A stretch of DNA of 64,000 nucleotides from positions 49,717-113,716 of the forward strand of contig JAFKGI010000025.1 in NCBI GenBank assembly GCA_017307785.1, read 5' to 3'. The notes under the pieces are model-generated. The model was not told the origin of the DNA and did no database searches. It saw only the letters and a list, made by a program, of their open reading frames with translations. This document shows positions 51,161 to 59,944 of the stretch, in pieces. The position numbers were made by a program, and so were the translations under genes. The number at the start of each line of letters is the position of its first letter. The first letter of the stretch is position 1. The stretch is from Vulcanimicrobiota bacterium (GTDB lineage: Bacteria; Vulcanimicrobiota; Xenobia; Xenobiales; JADMJV01).

Positions 51161-51643
51161 TTGTTTCGATTGTCGACCCGCAGCAGTTATGGACTCCGCG
51201 CCTGCCTGGCACTCGCCTGCACGGCCGCTTCCCAACCCATGGCCGTGGCCGATCTGTCCAAGGACAATCAGATTCCCCGCCGCTACTTGGAGCAGATTCT
51301 CAACGCCATGCGGCACAAGGGGCTGGTGCTTTCCACCCGGGGAGCACGCGGCGGCTACCAGCTGTCGCGCCGGCCCAGCAACATTACCATCGGCGAAATC
51401 GTGCGCGCGGTGGAAGGCGAAATGGACGCGATTCTGTGCAGTGTGCCGGAGATGCGCTCCCACAACTGCCGTACATCCACCGGCTGCGTCAGCCGCCGGC
51501 TCTGCTACGACCTGGAGACGACCCTGCTCAGGGTTCTCGACGGCACCACCCTGGAGGACATGCGCCTGGAAGCGCTGCGTCTGCAGGGAGCCGGCGAAAA
51601 CGAGAGCGTGACCGTCTCGCTGAGCAAACTTTTACCAATCTAA
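51161..51643 (+). CDS. Rrf2-family Fe-S-sensing transcription regulator (IscR/SufR-like)
   Basis: A 160-aa winged-helix regulator. LSTRSSYGLRACLAL opens the Rrf2 domain and ARGGYQLSRRPSNITIGEIVRAVEG is the wing region. Four cysteines follow: C93, C103, C109 and C115. They could ligate a [2Fe-2S] or [4Fe-4S] cluster, as in IscR and its relatives, though the spacing differs from E. coli IscR. TTG 51161 has AGAGGA about eight nt upstream. It is the first gene of the suf cluster (20 bp to sufC) and carries an IscR-type operator in its own promoter, so it is probably the cluster's autoregulator. Confidence 0.88.
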   Translation: MFRLSTRSSYGLRACLALACTAASQPMAVADLSKDNQIPRRYLEQILNAMRHKGLVLSTRGARGGYQLSRRPSNITIGEIVRAVEGEMDAILCSVPEMRSHNCRTSTGCVSRRLCYDLETTLLRVLDGTTLEDMRLEALRLQGAGENESVTVSLSKLLPI

Positions 51644-51662
51644 TCAACAAACGAGGTGACCA

Positions 51663-52436
51663 ATGTCTGAGACCCCCCTTCTGGTAATCAAAAATCTGCA
51701 CGCGTCCGTCGCCGGTAAGCCGATTCTGCGCGGACTGGACCTGACCGTAAACCGTGGTGAGATTCACGCCTTGATGGGACCCAACGGCTCGGGCAAAAGC
51801 ACCCTGTCCAACGTGATCTGCGGTCACCCGAACTACGAAATCACCGACGGTGAAATCTTCTTCCTGGGCCAGAACATCAACGAGATGGAAGCCGACGAGC
51901 GCGCCAAGCTGGGCATCTTCCTGGCCTTCCAGTATCCCACGTCCATCCCGGGCGTGACCCTGGCCAACTTCATCCTGGCCTCGGTCAAAGCCGTGCGCGG
52001 CGCCGACAACGTCAAGTTGCTGCCCTTCCGCAAAGAGCTCATCGCCCAGATGCAGGACCTCGGCATCAATCAAGACTTCGCCAAGCGTTACGTCAACGAA
52101 GGCTTCTCGGGCGGCGAGAAAAAGCGCTGCGAAATTCTCCAGATGGCCATGCTCAAGCCCTCGCTGGCCATCCTCGACGAAACCGACTCCGGTCTGGACA
52201 TCGACGCCCTGCGCATCGTCTCCGACGGCGTCAACCGTCTGACCACCCCGGAAATGGGCGTGCTGGTGATCACCCACTACCAGCGCCTGCTCAACCACAT
52301 CAAGCCCCACTTTGTGCACGTGCTGGTTCACGGACGCATCGTCCAGTCGGGCGGACCCGAAGTCGCCCTGCAGCTCGAGGAAAAAGGCTACGACGAGCTG
52401 CTCAAAGCCCACGGCTTAGAGCCCGCGGCCGTTTAA
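51663..52436 (+). CDS. sufC: SufC, Fe-S assembly ATPase
   Basis: A 257-aa ABC-type ATPase. The Walker A GPNGSGKST, ABC signature SGGEKKRCEI and Walker B LAILDETDSGLDIDAL are those of SufC. It powers conformational change of the SufBD scaffold in the cytoplasm. An AGGTGA-type ribosome site stands before ATG 51663. It is followed after 12 bp by sufB. Confidence 0.97.
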   Translation: MSETPLLVIKNLHASVAGKPILRGLDLTVNRGEIHALMGPNGSGKSTLSNVICGHPNYEITDGEIFFLGQNINEMEADERAKLGIFLAFQYPTSIPGVTLANFILASVKAVRGADNVKLLPFRKELIAQMQDLGINQDFAKRYVNEGFSGGEKKRCEILQMAMLKPSLAILDETDSGLDIDALRIVSDGVNRLTTPEMGVLVITHYQRLLNHIKPHFVHVLVHGRIVQSGGPEVALQLEEKGYDELLKAHGLEPAAV

Positions 52437-52448
52437 GGAGAAACGCTT

Positions 52449-53861
52449 ATGTCATCAGATGCAGCACTCTTAGAAGAAATCGGCCAGGACTACAAGTACG
52501 GCTTCAACGATGGTGAAGAGAAGTACATCTACAAGTCCAGCAAAGGCCTGACCCGTGAGATCGTCGAGACCATCTCCAAGCAGAAGAACGAGCCCCAGTG
52601 GATGCTGGAACGCCGCCTGGAAGCTCTGGAGATCTTCAACAGCCGTCCCATGCCCGAATGGGGCTCGGACCTGTCGGAAATCGACTTCGGCGACATCCAC
52701 TACTACATGAAAGCCAACGAAGGCGTCGAGAAGAACTGGGACGACGTGCCCGAGTACATCAAGAAGACCTTCGACCGCCTGGGCATCCCCGAAGCCGAGC
52801 GCAAGTTCCTGGCCGGCGTGTCCGCTCAGTATGACTCGGAAGTCGTCTACCACTCGATCCGCGAGGACCTCGAGAAGCTGGGCGTCATCTTCCTGGACAT
52901 GGACTCGGGCCTCAGAGAATACCCCGAGATCGTGAAGAAGTATTTCGGCACCATCATCCCCAGCGGCGACAACAAATTCTCGGCGCTAAACACGGCGGTC
53001 TGGTCCGGCGGTTCGTTCATCGTGGTGCCGGCCGGCGTCAAGGTGGAAATCCCCCTGCAGGCCTACTTCCGCATCAACGCCCAGAACATGGGACAGTTCG
53101 AGCGCACCCTGATCATCGCCCAGCCCGGCTCCTCGGTTCACTACATCGAAGGCTGCACGGCGCCGATCTACGCCAGCGACTCGCTGCACTCGGCCGTGGT
53201 CGAGCTGATCGCCGAAGAAGGTTCGACCATCCGCTACACCACCATCCAGAACTGGTCCAACAACGTCTTCAACCTGGTGACCAAGCGCGCTTATGCTTAT
53301 AAGAACGCCACCGTGGAGTGGATCGACGGCAACCTCGGTTCCAAGATCACCATGAAGTACCCGGCCGTGCATCTGATGGAAGAAGGCGCCCGTGGCGAAG
53401 TTCTCTCCATCGCTTATGCCGGCAAGGGCCAGCACCAGGACGCCGGAGCCAAGATGGTTCACCTGGCGCCCAACACGGCCTCGACCGTGCTCTCCAAGTC
53501 GATTTCCCGGGACGGCGGACGCACCAGCTACCGCGGCCTGGTCAAGGTGGCTCCCAACGCTCACAACGTCAAGGTCAACGTGCGCTGCGACGCGCTGCTG
53601 CTCGACGAGAAGAGCCGTTCCGACACCTACCCCTACATGGAGATCGACAACAAGGACGTGCAGGTCGGCCACGAGGCCACCGTCTCCAAAATCGGCGACG
53701 AGCAGCTTTTCTATCTGATGAGCCGCGGTATGTCCGAGAACGACGCCATCGCTATGATCGTGAACGGCTTCTTCGAGCCTTTCATCAAGGAGTTGCCGAT
53801 GGAATACGCGGTCGAGTTGAACCGCCTGATCCAGTTGGAAATGGAAGGTTCGATCGGCTAA
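52449..53861 (+). CDS. sufB: SufB, Fe-S scaffold subunit
   Basis: A 470-aa SufB of normal length. Signature segments are FNDGEEKYIYKSSKGLT, PIYASDSLHSAVVELIAEE, RYTTIQNWSNNVFNLVTKRA and the C-terminal SRGMSENDAIAMIVNGF. The Fe-S cluster is assembled at the SufB-SufD interface. AAGGAGAAA precedes the ATG. It overlaps sufD by one base (TAATG). Confidence 0.97.
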   Translation: MSSDAALLEEIGQDYKYGFNDGEEKYIYKSSKGLTREIVETISKQKNEPQWMLERRLEALEIFNSRPMPEWGSDLSEIDFGDIHYYMKANEGVEKNWDDVPEYIKKTFDRLGIPEAERKFLAGVSAQYDSEVVYHSIREDLEKLGVIFLDMDSGLREYPEIVKKYFGTIIPSGDNKFSALNTAVWSGGSFIVVPAGVKVEIPLQAYFRINAQNMGQFERTLIIAQPGSSVHYIEGCTAPIYASDSLHSAVVELIAEEGSTIRYTTIQNWSNNVFNLVTKRAYAYKNATVEWIDGNLGSKITMKYPAVHLMEEGARGEVLSIAYAGKGQHQDAGAKMVHLAPNTASTVLSKSISRDGGRTSYRGLVKVAPNAHNVKVNVRCDALLLDEKSRSDTYPYMEIDNKDVQVGHEATVSKIGDEQLFYLMSRGMSENDAIAMIVNGFFEPFIKELPMEYAVELNRLIQLEMEGSIG

Positions 53862-55039
53862 TGAGCGCCACTTTGCAAATCCCCGTCCAGGTCCAGGGCC
53901 TGGAAACCCCCAAACACAAGGGAGCCTTCGAGCGTCTCAGCTCGCTGGTCTTCCCCACCCACCGGGATGAAGTCTGGCGTCGCACCGACCCCGAAATCGT
54001 CAAACCCGAAGGCCAGGCCGTGGTGGCTCCCAAGTCCACCTTCGGCATGCTCAAGGGCGAAGCGGTTCCGGCCGGCGTCACCCTCGAACCCATCGCCAAG
54101 GGTGTGGAACACATCTTCAGCGTGGCTCCGGTGGCCAAGACCAATCTCTTCAACGCCTTGAACGGCGCCGTCTATGAGGGCGGCACCTTCCTCAAGGTGG
54201 GTAAAGACGTCAGCACCGGCGAGCAGGCTCTCTTCGTCCATCATCATTTTGAGGGCAAAGGCATGGCCGCACCGCGCAGCTTCCTGCACGTGGCCGCCGG
54301 CAGCTCCATCACGCTGGTGGAATACTTCACCGCCGACGACCCCGAGCTGCTGGCCATCCCCAGCGTCGAAGTGGTCGTCGAAAACGGCGCCAAGTTCCGC
54401 TACGTTTTCGTCAACCTGTGGAACAACACGGCTCGTGTGGTTCCCACCGTGCACGCCAAGGTCGAAAAGGACGCTCACTTCGAGATGCTCTTCGCCGGTT
54501 TTGGCACCAAGCTGACCAAGGCGTTCTTCGAGAGCGACCTGGTGGGCGAAGGCTGCAAATCCGAGGTCCTGGGCATCATCCTGGGTCAGGGTCGGCAGCA
54601 CTATGACATCGACGCCCAGCAGAACCACCGGGTCGGCAAAACCGTCTCTGACGTGCTCTGCCACGTAGCCCTCACCGACCGCGCTCGCTCGGTCTTCGCC
54701 GGCAACATCCTGTGCGAACCGGGTGCCCAGCAGATCGACGGCTACCAGCAGAACCGCAACTTGCTGCTTTCGGACAAGGCCCGCGCCGACTCCATGCCCC
54801 GCCTCGAGATCGAAGCCAACGACGTGCGCTGCACCCACGGCGCCTCGTTCTCGACCTATGACCGCGACCAGAAGTTCTATCTGCAGTCGCGCGGCATGAC
54901 CTCGTATGACGCCGAGCACCTGTTGGTGACCGGTTTCTTCGCGGCCGTGGTCGAGCGTATGGACCACGAACAGGTCGGCGAGTGGCTGGCTGAAAAGCTG
55001 GAAGACAAAATGCAGGCCGTTTTGGGCAAGAACAAATAA
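53861..55039 (+). CDS. sufD: SufD, Fe-S scaffold subunit
   Basis: A 392-aa SufD, a paralogue of SufB. Signature regions are HRDEVWRRTDPEIV near the start, QQNHRVGKTVSDVLC in the beta-helix and SRGMTSYDAEHLLVTGFFA at the C-terminus. It begins at ATG 53861; longer open frames upstream are sufB read in another frame. The Rieske gene begins immediately after the stop codon. Confidence 0.95.
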   Translation: MSATLQIPVQVQGLETPKHKGAFERLSSLVFPTHRDEVWRRTDPEIVKPEGQAVVAPKSTFGMLKGEAVPAGVTLEPIAKGVEHIFSVAPVAKTNLFNALNGAVYEGGTFLKVGKDVSTGEQALFVHHHFEGKGMAAPRSFLHVAAGSSITLVEYFTADDPELLAIPSVEVVVENGAKFRYVFVNLWNNTARVVPTVHAKVEKDAHFEMLFAGFGTKLTKAFFESDLVGEGCKSEVLGIILGQGRQHYDIDAQQNHRVGKTVSDVLCHVALTDRARSVFAGNILCEPGAQQIDGYQQNRNLLLSDKARADSMPRLEIEANDVRCTHGASFSTYDRDQKFYLQSRGMTSYDAEHLLVTGFFAAVVERMDHEQVGEWLAEKLEDKMQAVLGKNK

Positions 55040-55351
55040 ATGGGTCGCCATTCCGTTGGCTCCACTCAGGACTTTGAACCCCAAAAGGTCAAAGTCCTGA
55101 GAGTGGGGGGCGAACGCATCGGAGTGGTCTTTCACGAAGGCAAATACTACGCCTGGGAAGACCGCTGCACCCACGACGACGGCCCGCTCGGCCAGGGCCC
55201 GCTGGAAGGCTGCCAAATCGAATGTCCCCGCCACGGGGCCCGCTTTGACATCCGCACCGGTAGGGTCATGGCCCCGCCCGCCTTCACCCCCCTCGAGATC
55301 TACCAGACCGAAGTCGACCAGGACCAGGTCTATGTGGAGATTCCAGATTAG
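55040..55351 (+). CDS. Rieske-type [2Fe-2S] ferredoxin
   Basis: A 103-aa Rieske protein with CTH (C43, H45) and CPRH (C62, H65), giving the two-Cys two-His cluster ligation. It has no signal or membrane helix, so it resembles the soluble ferredoxins of dioxygenase systems. It starts directly at the sufD stop. Such proteins are seen inside suf operons of several phyla, perhaps supplying electrons for assembly or repair. The stop codon lies at the first base of the polypurine repeat. Confidence 0.93.
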   Translation: MGRHSVGSTQDFEPQKVKVLRVGGERIGVVFHEGKYYAWEDRCTHDDGPLGQGPLEGCQIECPRHGARFDIRTGRVMAPPAFTPLEIYQTEVDQDQVYVEIPD

Positions 55352-55435
55352 GAGAGAGGGAGAGATTTTGGAGAGAGGGAGAGACTTGGTCCCAAGCTCT
55401 GCCCTCTCCATCTCCTCAACTCTCCCCACCTCACC
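55351..55435. repeat. Palindromic polypurine/polypyrimidine element between Rieske and sufT genes
   Basis: The left arm (55351-55387) is purine-rich, GGAGAGAGGGAGAGA followed by a near copy, ending in CTTGG. Then TC and the right arm (about 55391-55435), beginning CCAAG, is pyrimidine-rich with CTCTCC repeats. The arms pair imperfectly to form a long hairpin around CTTGG-TC-CCAAG. The left arm is 30/37 identical to the copy at 41660-41696. It fills most of the 97-bp gap between Rieske and sufT and could act as an mRNA stem-loop or be a REP-like mobile element. Confidence 0.6.
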
Positions 55436-55448
55436 AAAGGAACCCGTT

Positions 55449-55820
55449 ATGTCAGAAGAAACTCAAACCCAAGCAGATCCCTCCCCCACTCTCCAAGATT
55501 CTCCCCCTCTCTCCTTAACCTCGGAAGAGATCAGGGAAGCCATCAAAGAGGTGATCGATCCGGAAATCGGCATGAACATTGTCGACCTGGGTCTGATCTA
55601 CGACGTGCTTCCGAACACCGAAACGGGCATCGTGGATGTCAACATGACTCTGACCAGCCCGGGCTGCCCGGCCGGTCCGGAGATCACCAGTGCTGTCTGG
55701 ATGACCGTGAAGCGCCTGCCCGGCGTGAAGGACTGTGAAGTCAAACTGGTCTGGAGTCCCCGCTGGGACCCGCAGGTGCACGCTTCCGAAGAAGCCCGCC
55801 TCTATCTGGGCATCTGGTAA
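55449..55820 (+). CDS. sufT: SufT-like protein (MIP18 / DUF59 family)
   Basis: A 123-aa DUF59 protein that helps mature Fe-S proteins. The family motif DPEIGMNIVDLGLIYDV is intact, followed by TLTSPGCPAGPEI with the conserved Cys. An N-terminal stretch of about 20 residues (TQADPSPTLQDSPPLSL) is low-complexity and is encoded by an inverted copy of the polypurine repeat. It has probably been added to the family core. ATG 55449 has AAAGGA upstream. It ends the suf operon. Confidence 0.88.
   Translation: MSEETQTQADPSPTLQDSPPLSLTSEEIREAIKEVIDPEIGMNIVDLGLIYDVLPNTETGIVDVNMTLTSPGCPAGPEITSAVWMTVKRLPGVKDCEVKLVWSPRWDPQVHASEEARLYLGIW
55479..55514 (-). repeat. Polypurine dispersed repeat, inverted copy inside sufT
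   Basis: Read on the minus strand this 36-bp segment, GGAGAGAGGGGGAGAAT then CTTGGAGAGTGGGGG, matches the repeat arm at 55351-55385 at about 30 positions with one gap. It lies within codons 11-22 of sufT and encodes its Pro/Ser/Leu-rich N-terminal segment. Confidence 0.5.
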
Positions 55821-55839
55821 AACCGACTCTCAGGGCCCA

Positions 55840-56379
55840 GTGATCCTCGTCACCGGCCTGCCACGCTCGGGCACCTCCCTGCTTATGGCATTGCTACAAG
55901 CGGGTGGTGTCCGCGTCTTGAGTGACGATCGCCGCCCGCCGGACCAACACAACCCCCGGGGCTATTTTGAGCATCAAGCGGTCCTCGACCTGGCCGCGGA
56001 TGCGAGCTGGCTCTGGAAACTGGAGGGTCAGGCGGTTAAGATCCTGAGTCGCCAGATGGAATTCGTGCCCCCCCAACTGCCCGCTCGAGTGCTGCTGCTC
56101 GAACGTGACCTGGTGGAAGTCAGCCAATCCCAGCAACGAATGCTCGGTCAGCCGTCGCCCGACCTGGATTGGCCCATCATTTTGCAAAAGGAATTGCGCC
56201 GCCTCAAAGGCTGGTTGGCCCGCCAGTCCTGGCCCTTGCTACTGGTGCAGCATCGGCGTTTGCTCCAGGAGCCCGAGCAAGTCGGAGCCGAACTTCAGGA
56301 CTTCCTGAACTTTCCATTGGATCTGAAAGCCATGGCGGCTCAGGTGGACCTGAACCTCTACCGCAATCGCGCATGCTAG
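55840..56379 (+). CDS. Sulfotransferase-like P-loop protein (179 aa)
   Basis: The protein starts VILVTGLPRSGTSLLMALL. The P-loop-like G-L-P-R-S-G-T-S (residues 6-13) is the PAPS 5'-phosphosulfate loop of the sulfotransferase family. It is short for a sulfotransferase (usually about 280 aa) and probably lacks part of the C-terminal PAPS 3'-phosphate region. The longer frame upstream reads through sufT and is rejected; GTG 55840 is taken as the start, 19 bp after sufT. It overlaps the next gene by 7 nt. It may sulfate a substrate linked to the two phosphodiesterase-like proteins, which is inference. Confidence 0.72.
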   Translation: MILVTGLPRSGTSLLMALLQAGGVRVLSDDRRPPDQHNPRGYFEHQAVLDLAADASWLWKLEGQAVKILSRQMEFVPPQLPARVLLLERDLVEVSQSQQRMLGQPSPDLDWPIILQKELRRLKGWLARQSWPLLLVQHRRLLQEPEQVGAELQDFLNFPLDLKAMAAQVDLNLYRNRAC

Positions 56380-58187
56380 CCTACATCGGACCCGGTCCCG
56401 GGCTGGCCGTTCAGGCCCCCGCTCTGCTGTTGTTGACCGGCGTCCTGGTGGCCCTGCTCTCGCTGATCAGCTGGCCGTTGCGCCGGCTTCTCAGGCGCCC
56501 CAAAAAGCGCGGACCGGCCCGCAGCCCGCGGGTGGTCATTCTGGGATTGGACGGTCTCGAGCCCACCCTGCTGGAAGAAGGCATGGAGGCCGGACGCCTG
56601 CCTAACTTTGCCGCACTGGCCGCCGAGGGCGGATACCAACGCCTGGGCACCACTCTACCGCCCCTCTCTCCGGTGGCCTGGTCGACTTTCGCCACCAGCC
56701 TGAATCCCGGCAAACACGGCGTCTTCGACTTCGTCCACCGCACCGCCGATCTCGGGCTCAAGCTGGCCTTCTCGGAAGTTCACCGCAACCGGCCGCGCCA
56801 GTTGCGCAAGGGCCGCAGCTTCTGGGAAGTGCTCGGTGAATACGGCGTCTTCTCTCAGATTCTGCGAGTGCCCGTGACCTGGCCCTCCGGGCCTTTTTTC
56901 GGCACGTTGCTGTCGGCCATGGGAGTTCCCGATCTGCGCGGCAGTCAGGGCACCTACACGTTGTTCAGCCCCCAACCAAAACAGCTGCGCGAGGGCGAGA
57001 ACGTTGTCTGGCAGGAGGGAAGCGCCGAGTTCTCTATGCCCTCGGGCCGCCTGCGCTTGCGCCTGGAAGCCCGAGCGGGCGGCTGGCGGCTCAGCTGGCC
57101 CGGCCAGCAGATCGAGCTTCAGGTGGGTCGCTTCACCCCCTGGTGCCGCCTGCGCTTCGGGCGTTCTCACGGGCTGGTGCAGTTTCTGCTGCTGGACGAA
57201 AGCCCTCAGCTTTACGCCAGTCCGGTCCAGCTGGACCCGCAAAGACCCCCGCTCAGCCTTTCCTATCCCAGCTTTTTCTCGACCACTCTGGCGATGCTAC
57301 TCGGGCCTTACGCCACCTGCGGTCTGGCCGAGGACACGGGAGCCCGCGAGGATGGAGTACTCTCTCAGGAGCAGTTCCTGGAACAATGCTACTCCATCCA
57401 TCAGGAGCGGCGTGGCCAGTTCCTCCACCTGCTGGAGCGAACTCCGCGCGGCCTGTGCGCCGCCGTCTTCGACGGTCCTGACCGCATCCAGCACATGTCG
57501 ATGAACCGTCCCGACCTGCTGGAGCAACTCTACGCCCGCATGGACGAACTGGTCGGAGAGACACGCGCCCGCCTGGCTCCCGGTGAAGTGCTGCTGGTTC
57601 TCTCCGATCACGGATTCAAGCCCTTCCGACGAGCCGTTGACGTCAACGCCTGGCTGCTCCAGCGAGGCTATTTGCAAGTGGACGAAACCGGCAAACCGAT
57701 TTGGAGCAAGACGCGGGCCATCGCGCTGGGCCTGGCCGGCATTCACCTCAACCTCAAGGGCCGTCAAGCCCAGGGCAGCGTCGAACCGGAGCAGGCCGAC
57801 GGTCTGAAACAAGAGTTGCGCGCCGCCCTGCTGGACCTGACCGACCCCCTGGACGGGACCAGGCCGCTGGTGGACGTTTTCGACAGTTCGCAATGCTACC
57901 AAGGACCCTTTCAGCAGGACGCCCCCGACCTGGTGCTGGCCTGGGAAGTCGGCTATCGCGTGGCCAAAAGTGCTGGCCGCGGCGAAACCGGCGGCGAAGT
58001 CTTTCTGGACAACACCTCCGCCTGGTGCGGAGACCACTGCCTGCATCCCAAGCGCGTGCCGGGGATTTTGTTGTGCAACCAGCCGTTGCACCCCGAGGCC
58101 CGCCTGCACGACATCGCGCCCACCGTGCTCGACTACTTCGGAGTGCCCCGGCCGGAGAACTGGGAAGGCCGTTCCCTGTGCGTCTGA
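56373..58187 (+). CDS. Membrane-anchored alkaline-phosphatase-superfamily phosphodiesterase, paralogue 1
   Basis: A 604-aa protein. The N-terminus MLAYIGPGPGLA and a helix (about residues 14-34) give a membrane anchor. The catalytic domain begins VVILGLDGLEPTLL (D60 metal ligand). PLSPVAWSTFATSLNPGKHGVFDF follows as a segment likely to carry the nucleophile. LSDHGF holds further metal ligands. The group includes nucleotide pyrophosphatases and phosphodiesterases acting on lipids, glycans or nucleotides. It is the first of two tandem paralogues and overlaps its partner by 10 nt. Confidence 0.82.
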   Translation: MLAYIGPGPGLAVQAPALLLLTGVLVALLSLISWPLRRLLRRPKKRGPARSPRVVILGLDGLEPTLLEEGMEAGRLPNFAALAAEGGYQRLGTTLPPLSPVAWSTFATSLNPGKHGVFDFVHRTADLGLKLAFSEVHRNRPRQLRKGRSFWEVLGEYGVFSQILRVPVTWPSGPFFGTLLSAMGVPDLRGSQGTYTLFSPQPKQLREGENVVWQEGSAEFSMPSGRLRLRLEARAGGWRLSWPGQQIELQVGRFTPWCRLRFGRSHGLVQFLLLDESPQLYASPVQLDPQRPPLSLSYPSFFSTTLAMLLGPYATCGLAEDTGAREDGVLSQEQFLEQCYSIHQERRGQFLHLLERTPRGLCAAVFDGPDRIQHMSMNRPDLLEQLYARMDELVGETRARLAPGEVLLVLSDHGFKPFRRAVDVNAWLLQRGYLQVDETGKPIWSKTRAIALGLAGIHLNLKGRQAQGSVEPEQADGLKQELRAALLDLTDPLDGTRPLVDVFDSSQCYQGPFQQDAPDLVLAWEVGYRVAKSAGRGETGGEVFLDNTSAWCGDHCLHPKRVPGILLCNQPLHPEARLHDIAPTVLDYFGVPRPENWEGRSLCV

Positions 58188-59944
58188 AGTGGCTGGTGCT
58201 GGCTCTCGCCTGCCTGCTGGCCTGCGCACGACAGGCCCCGCCGCCTCGAGTCCTGGTGCTGGGCCTGGACGGCTGCGACCCCCTCCTGCTGAGTCGCCTG
58301 ATCCAGGAGAAGAAGCTGCCGAACTTCGCTCGATTGCAGGCCATGGGAGGGTTGTGGCCGCTGCAAACCACCATGCCTGCCCAGAGCCCGGTGGCCTGGG
58401 CAACCTTTCTCACCGGCCAGGACCCGGGCGGACACGGCCTCTTCGACTTTTTACAGCGCGACCCGAGCCGGCTGCAACCGGTGACCTCGATGTCCGAAGT
58501 CGAGAAAGGACGCTACCGGCAGACCCTGGGCGCTCCCCCGTTCTGGACCTACTTGAACGTACCGGCCACCTTGCTGCGCGTGCCGGTCTGGTTTCCCGCC
58601 GCCCCCGACCAGGCGCACACGTTGACGGGCCTGGGAACGCCCGACCTGCTGGGCGGCTACGGCACTTTCAGCTACTACAGTGAAGAGCCCCAGCGAGCGC
58701 TTTCCGGCGGCACCTGGGTGACGGTGGAAGCTCACCAGGGCGAGGTCGCGGCCAGCTTGATCGGACCGGAGGGCCAGGCCTGTCCGCTCCACCTTTCCCT
58801 GGATCTCGAACATCAGCAGGCACTGGTGGAAGTCGATCAATCAGAACCGTTTCTGCTCAAAAAGGGCGAATGGTCTCAGTGGATCCCGGTGGTTTTCCCT
58901 AAGAATCACGGAATGGTCCGCTTCCTCTTGCGCTCGACCCATCCCCTGGGCCTCTACGTTTCCCCCCTGAACGACGATCCCCAACAGCCGACCCTGCCTC
59001 TCTCCAACCCCAGCTCGCTGGCTGCGCATCTGGCCCGCTTGTGCGGTCGCTTCTACACCCAGGGCATGGCCGAAGACAGCAAAGCCTTGAGCGCCAACGT
59101 CCTGAACGATCAGGAATATTTGCAGCAAAGTCAGGAAGTGCTGGCCGAAAACGAGCGCCTGTTGGACCAGGGCCTCCGAGAGTTCACCCGGGGTCTGTTC
59201 TTTTTCTACGTCGGCCATATCGATCTTCAGTCCCATCTCTACTGGCGCCAGCCCGCCGAGGTCGAAAAGGCCTATCTGCAAGTGGACCGTCTGATCGGTC
59301 GAGTTCTCCAGGAGGTCGATCAAGACACCACGCTCTGGGTGCTCTCGGACCACGGGTTTGCCCCCTTTGAACGGGTCTTTGACCTGAACGCCTGGCTGCA
59401 GCAGCAAGGCTACCTGGCCCTCGAGCCGGACCAGCCCCTCGAGAAAGCGGACTGGAGCAAGACGCGCGCCTATGCGCTGGGATTCAACGGGCTGTATCTG
59501 AATCTGCGCGGACGGGAAGCGCACGGAACCCTGACCCCGGAGCAAGCGCAGACCTTGAAACAGGAGCTGCGCACAAAGCTCCGAGGAGTGCTCGACCCCA
59601 AGAGTCGACGGCCGGTGGTGCGCGAGGTCTACGAAAGCAGCAAAATCTATAGCCCGAAGTGGCGCGAACGAGCCCCCGACCTGGTGGTGGGCTATGAAAA
59701 AGGCTACCGGGTTTCCTGGGAAGCGGCCCTGGGCCAGAGATCACGCCAGGTCCTACGCGACAATCTCGACCACTGGAGCGGTGACCACTTGATTGACTCT
59801 CAGTTGGTTCCAGGGGTTCTGCTTTGCTCTCGCCCCATTCGCCGGACCCAACCCGCTCTGCAGGACCTGGCGCCAACCATCCTTAAGCAGTTTCGCGTGC
59901 AGCCGCCCGCAACCATGCGCGGCCGCGACCTCCTGGAGGAATGA
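58178..59944 (+). CDS. Lipoprotein alkaline-phosphatase-superfamily phosphodiesterase, paralogue 2
   Basis: A 588-aa paralogue of the preceding gene product. It has a lipoprotein signal (LALACLLAC, Cys 16). It then has VLVLGLDGCDPLLL (D31), QSPVAWATFLTGQDPGGHGLFDF and LSDHGFAPFERVFDLNAW. The acceptor-proximal residues differ from paralogue 1 (PLLL in place of PTLL), so substrate use may differ. A possible GGAAGG stands upstream of GTG 58178. Both proteins carry similar late segments (WSKTRAYALGFNGLYLNLRGR), so they arose by tandem duplication. It is coupled to the 62-aa gene through ATGA. Confidence 0.82.
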   Translation: MRLKWLVLALACLLACARQAPPPRVLVLGLDGCDPLLLSRLIQEKKLPNFARLQAMGGLWPLQTTMPAQSPVAWATFLTGQDPGGHGLFDFLQRDPSRLQPVTSMSEVEKGRYRQTLGAPPFWTYLNVPATLLRVPVWFPAAPDQAHTLTGLGTPDLLGGYGTFSYYSEEPQRALSGGTWVTVEAHQGEVAASLIGPEGQACPLHLSLDLEHQQALVEVDQSEPFLLKKGEWSQWIPVVFPKNHGMVRFLLRSTHPLGLYVSPLNDDPQQPTLPLSNPSSLAAHLARLCGRFYTQGMAEDSKALSANVLNDQEYLQQSQEVLAENERLLDQGLREFTRGLFFFYVGHIDLQSHLYWRQPAEVEKAYLQVDRLIGRVLQEVDQDTTLWVLSDHGFAPFERVFDLNAWLQQQGYLALEPDQPLEKADWSKTRAYALGFNGLYLNLRGREAHGTLTPEQAQTLKQELRTKLRGVLDPKSRRPVVREVYESSKIYSPKWRERAPDLVVGYEKGYRVSWEAALGQRSRQVLRDNLDHWSGDHLIDSQLVPGVLLCSRPIRRTQPALQDLAPTILKQFRVQPPATMRGRDLLEE

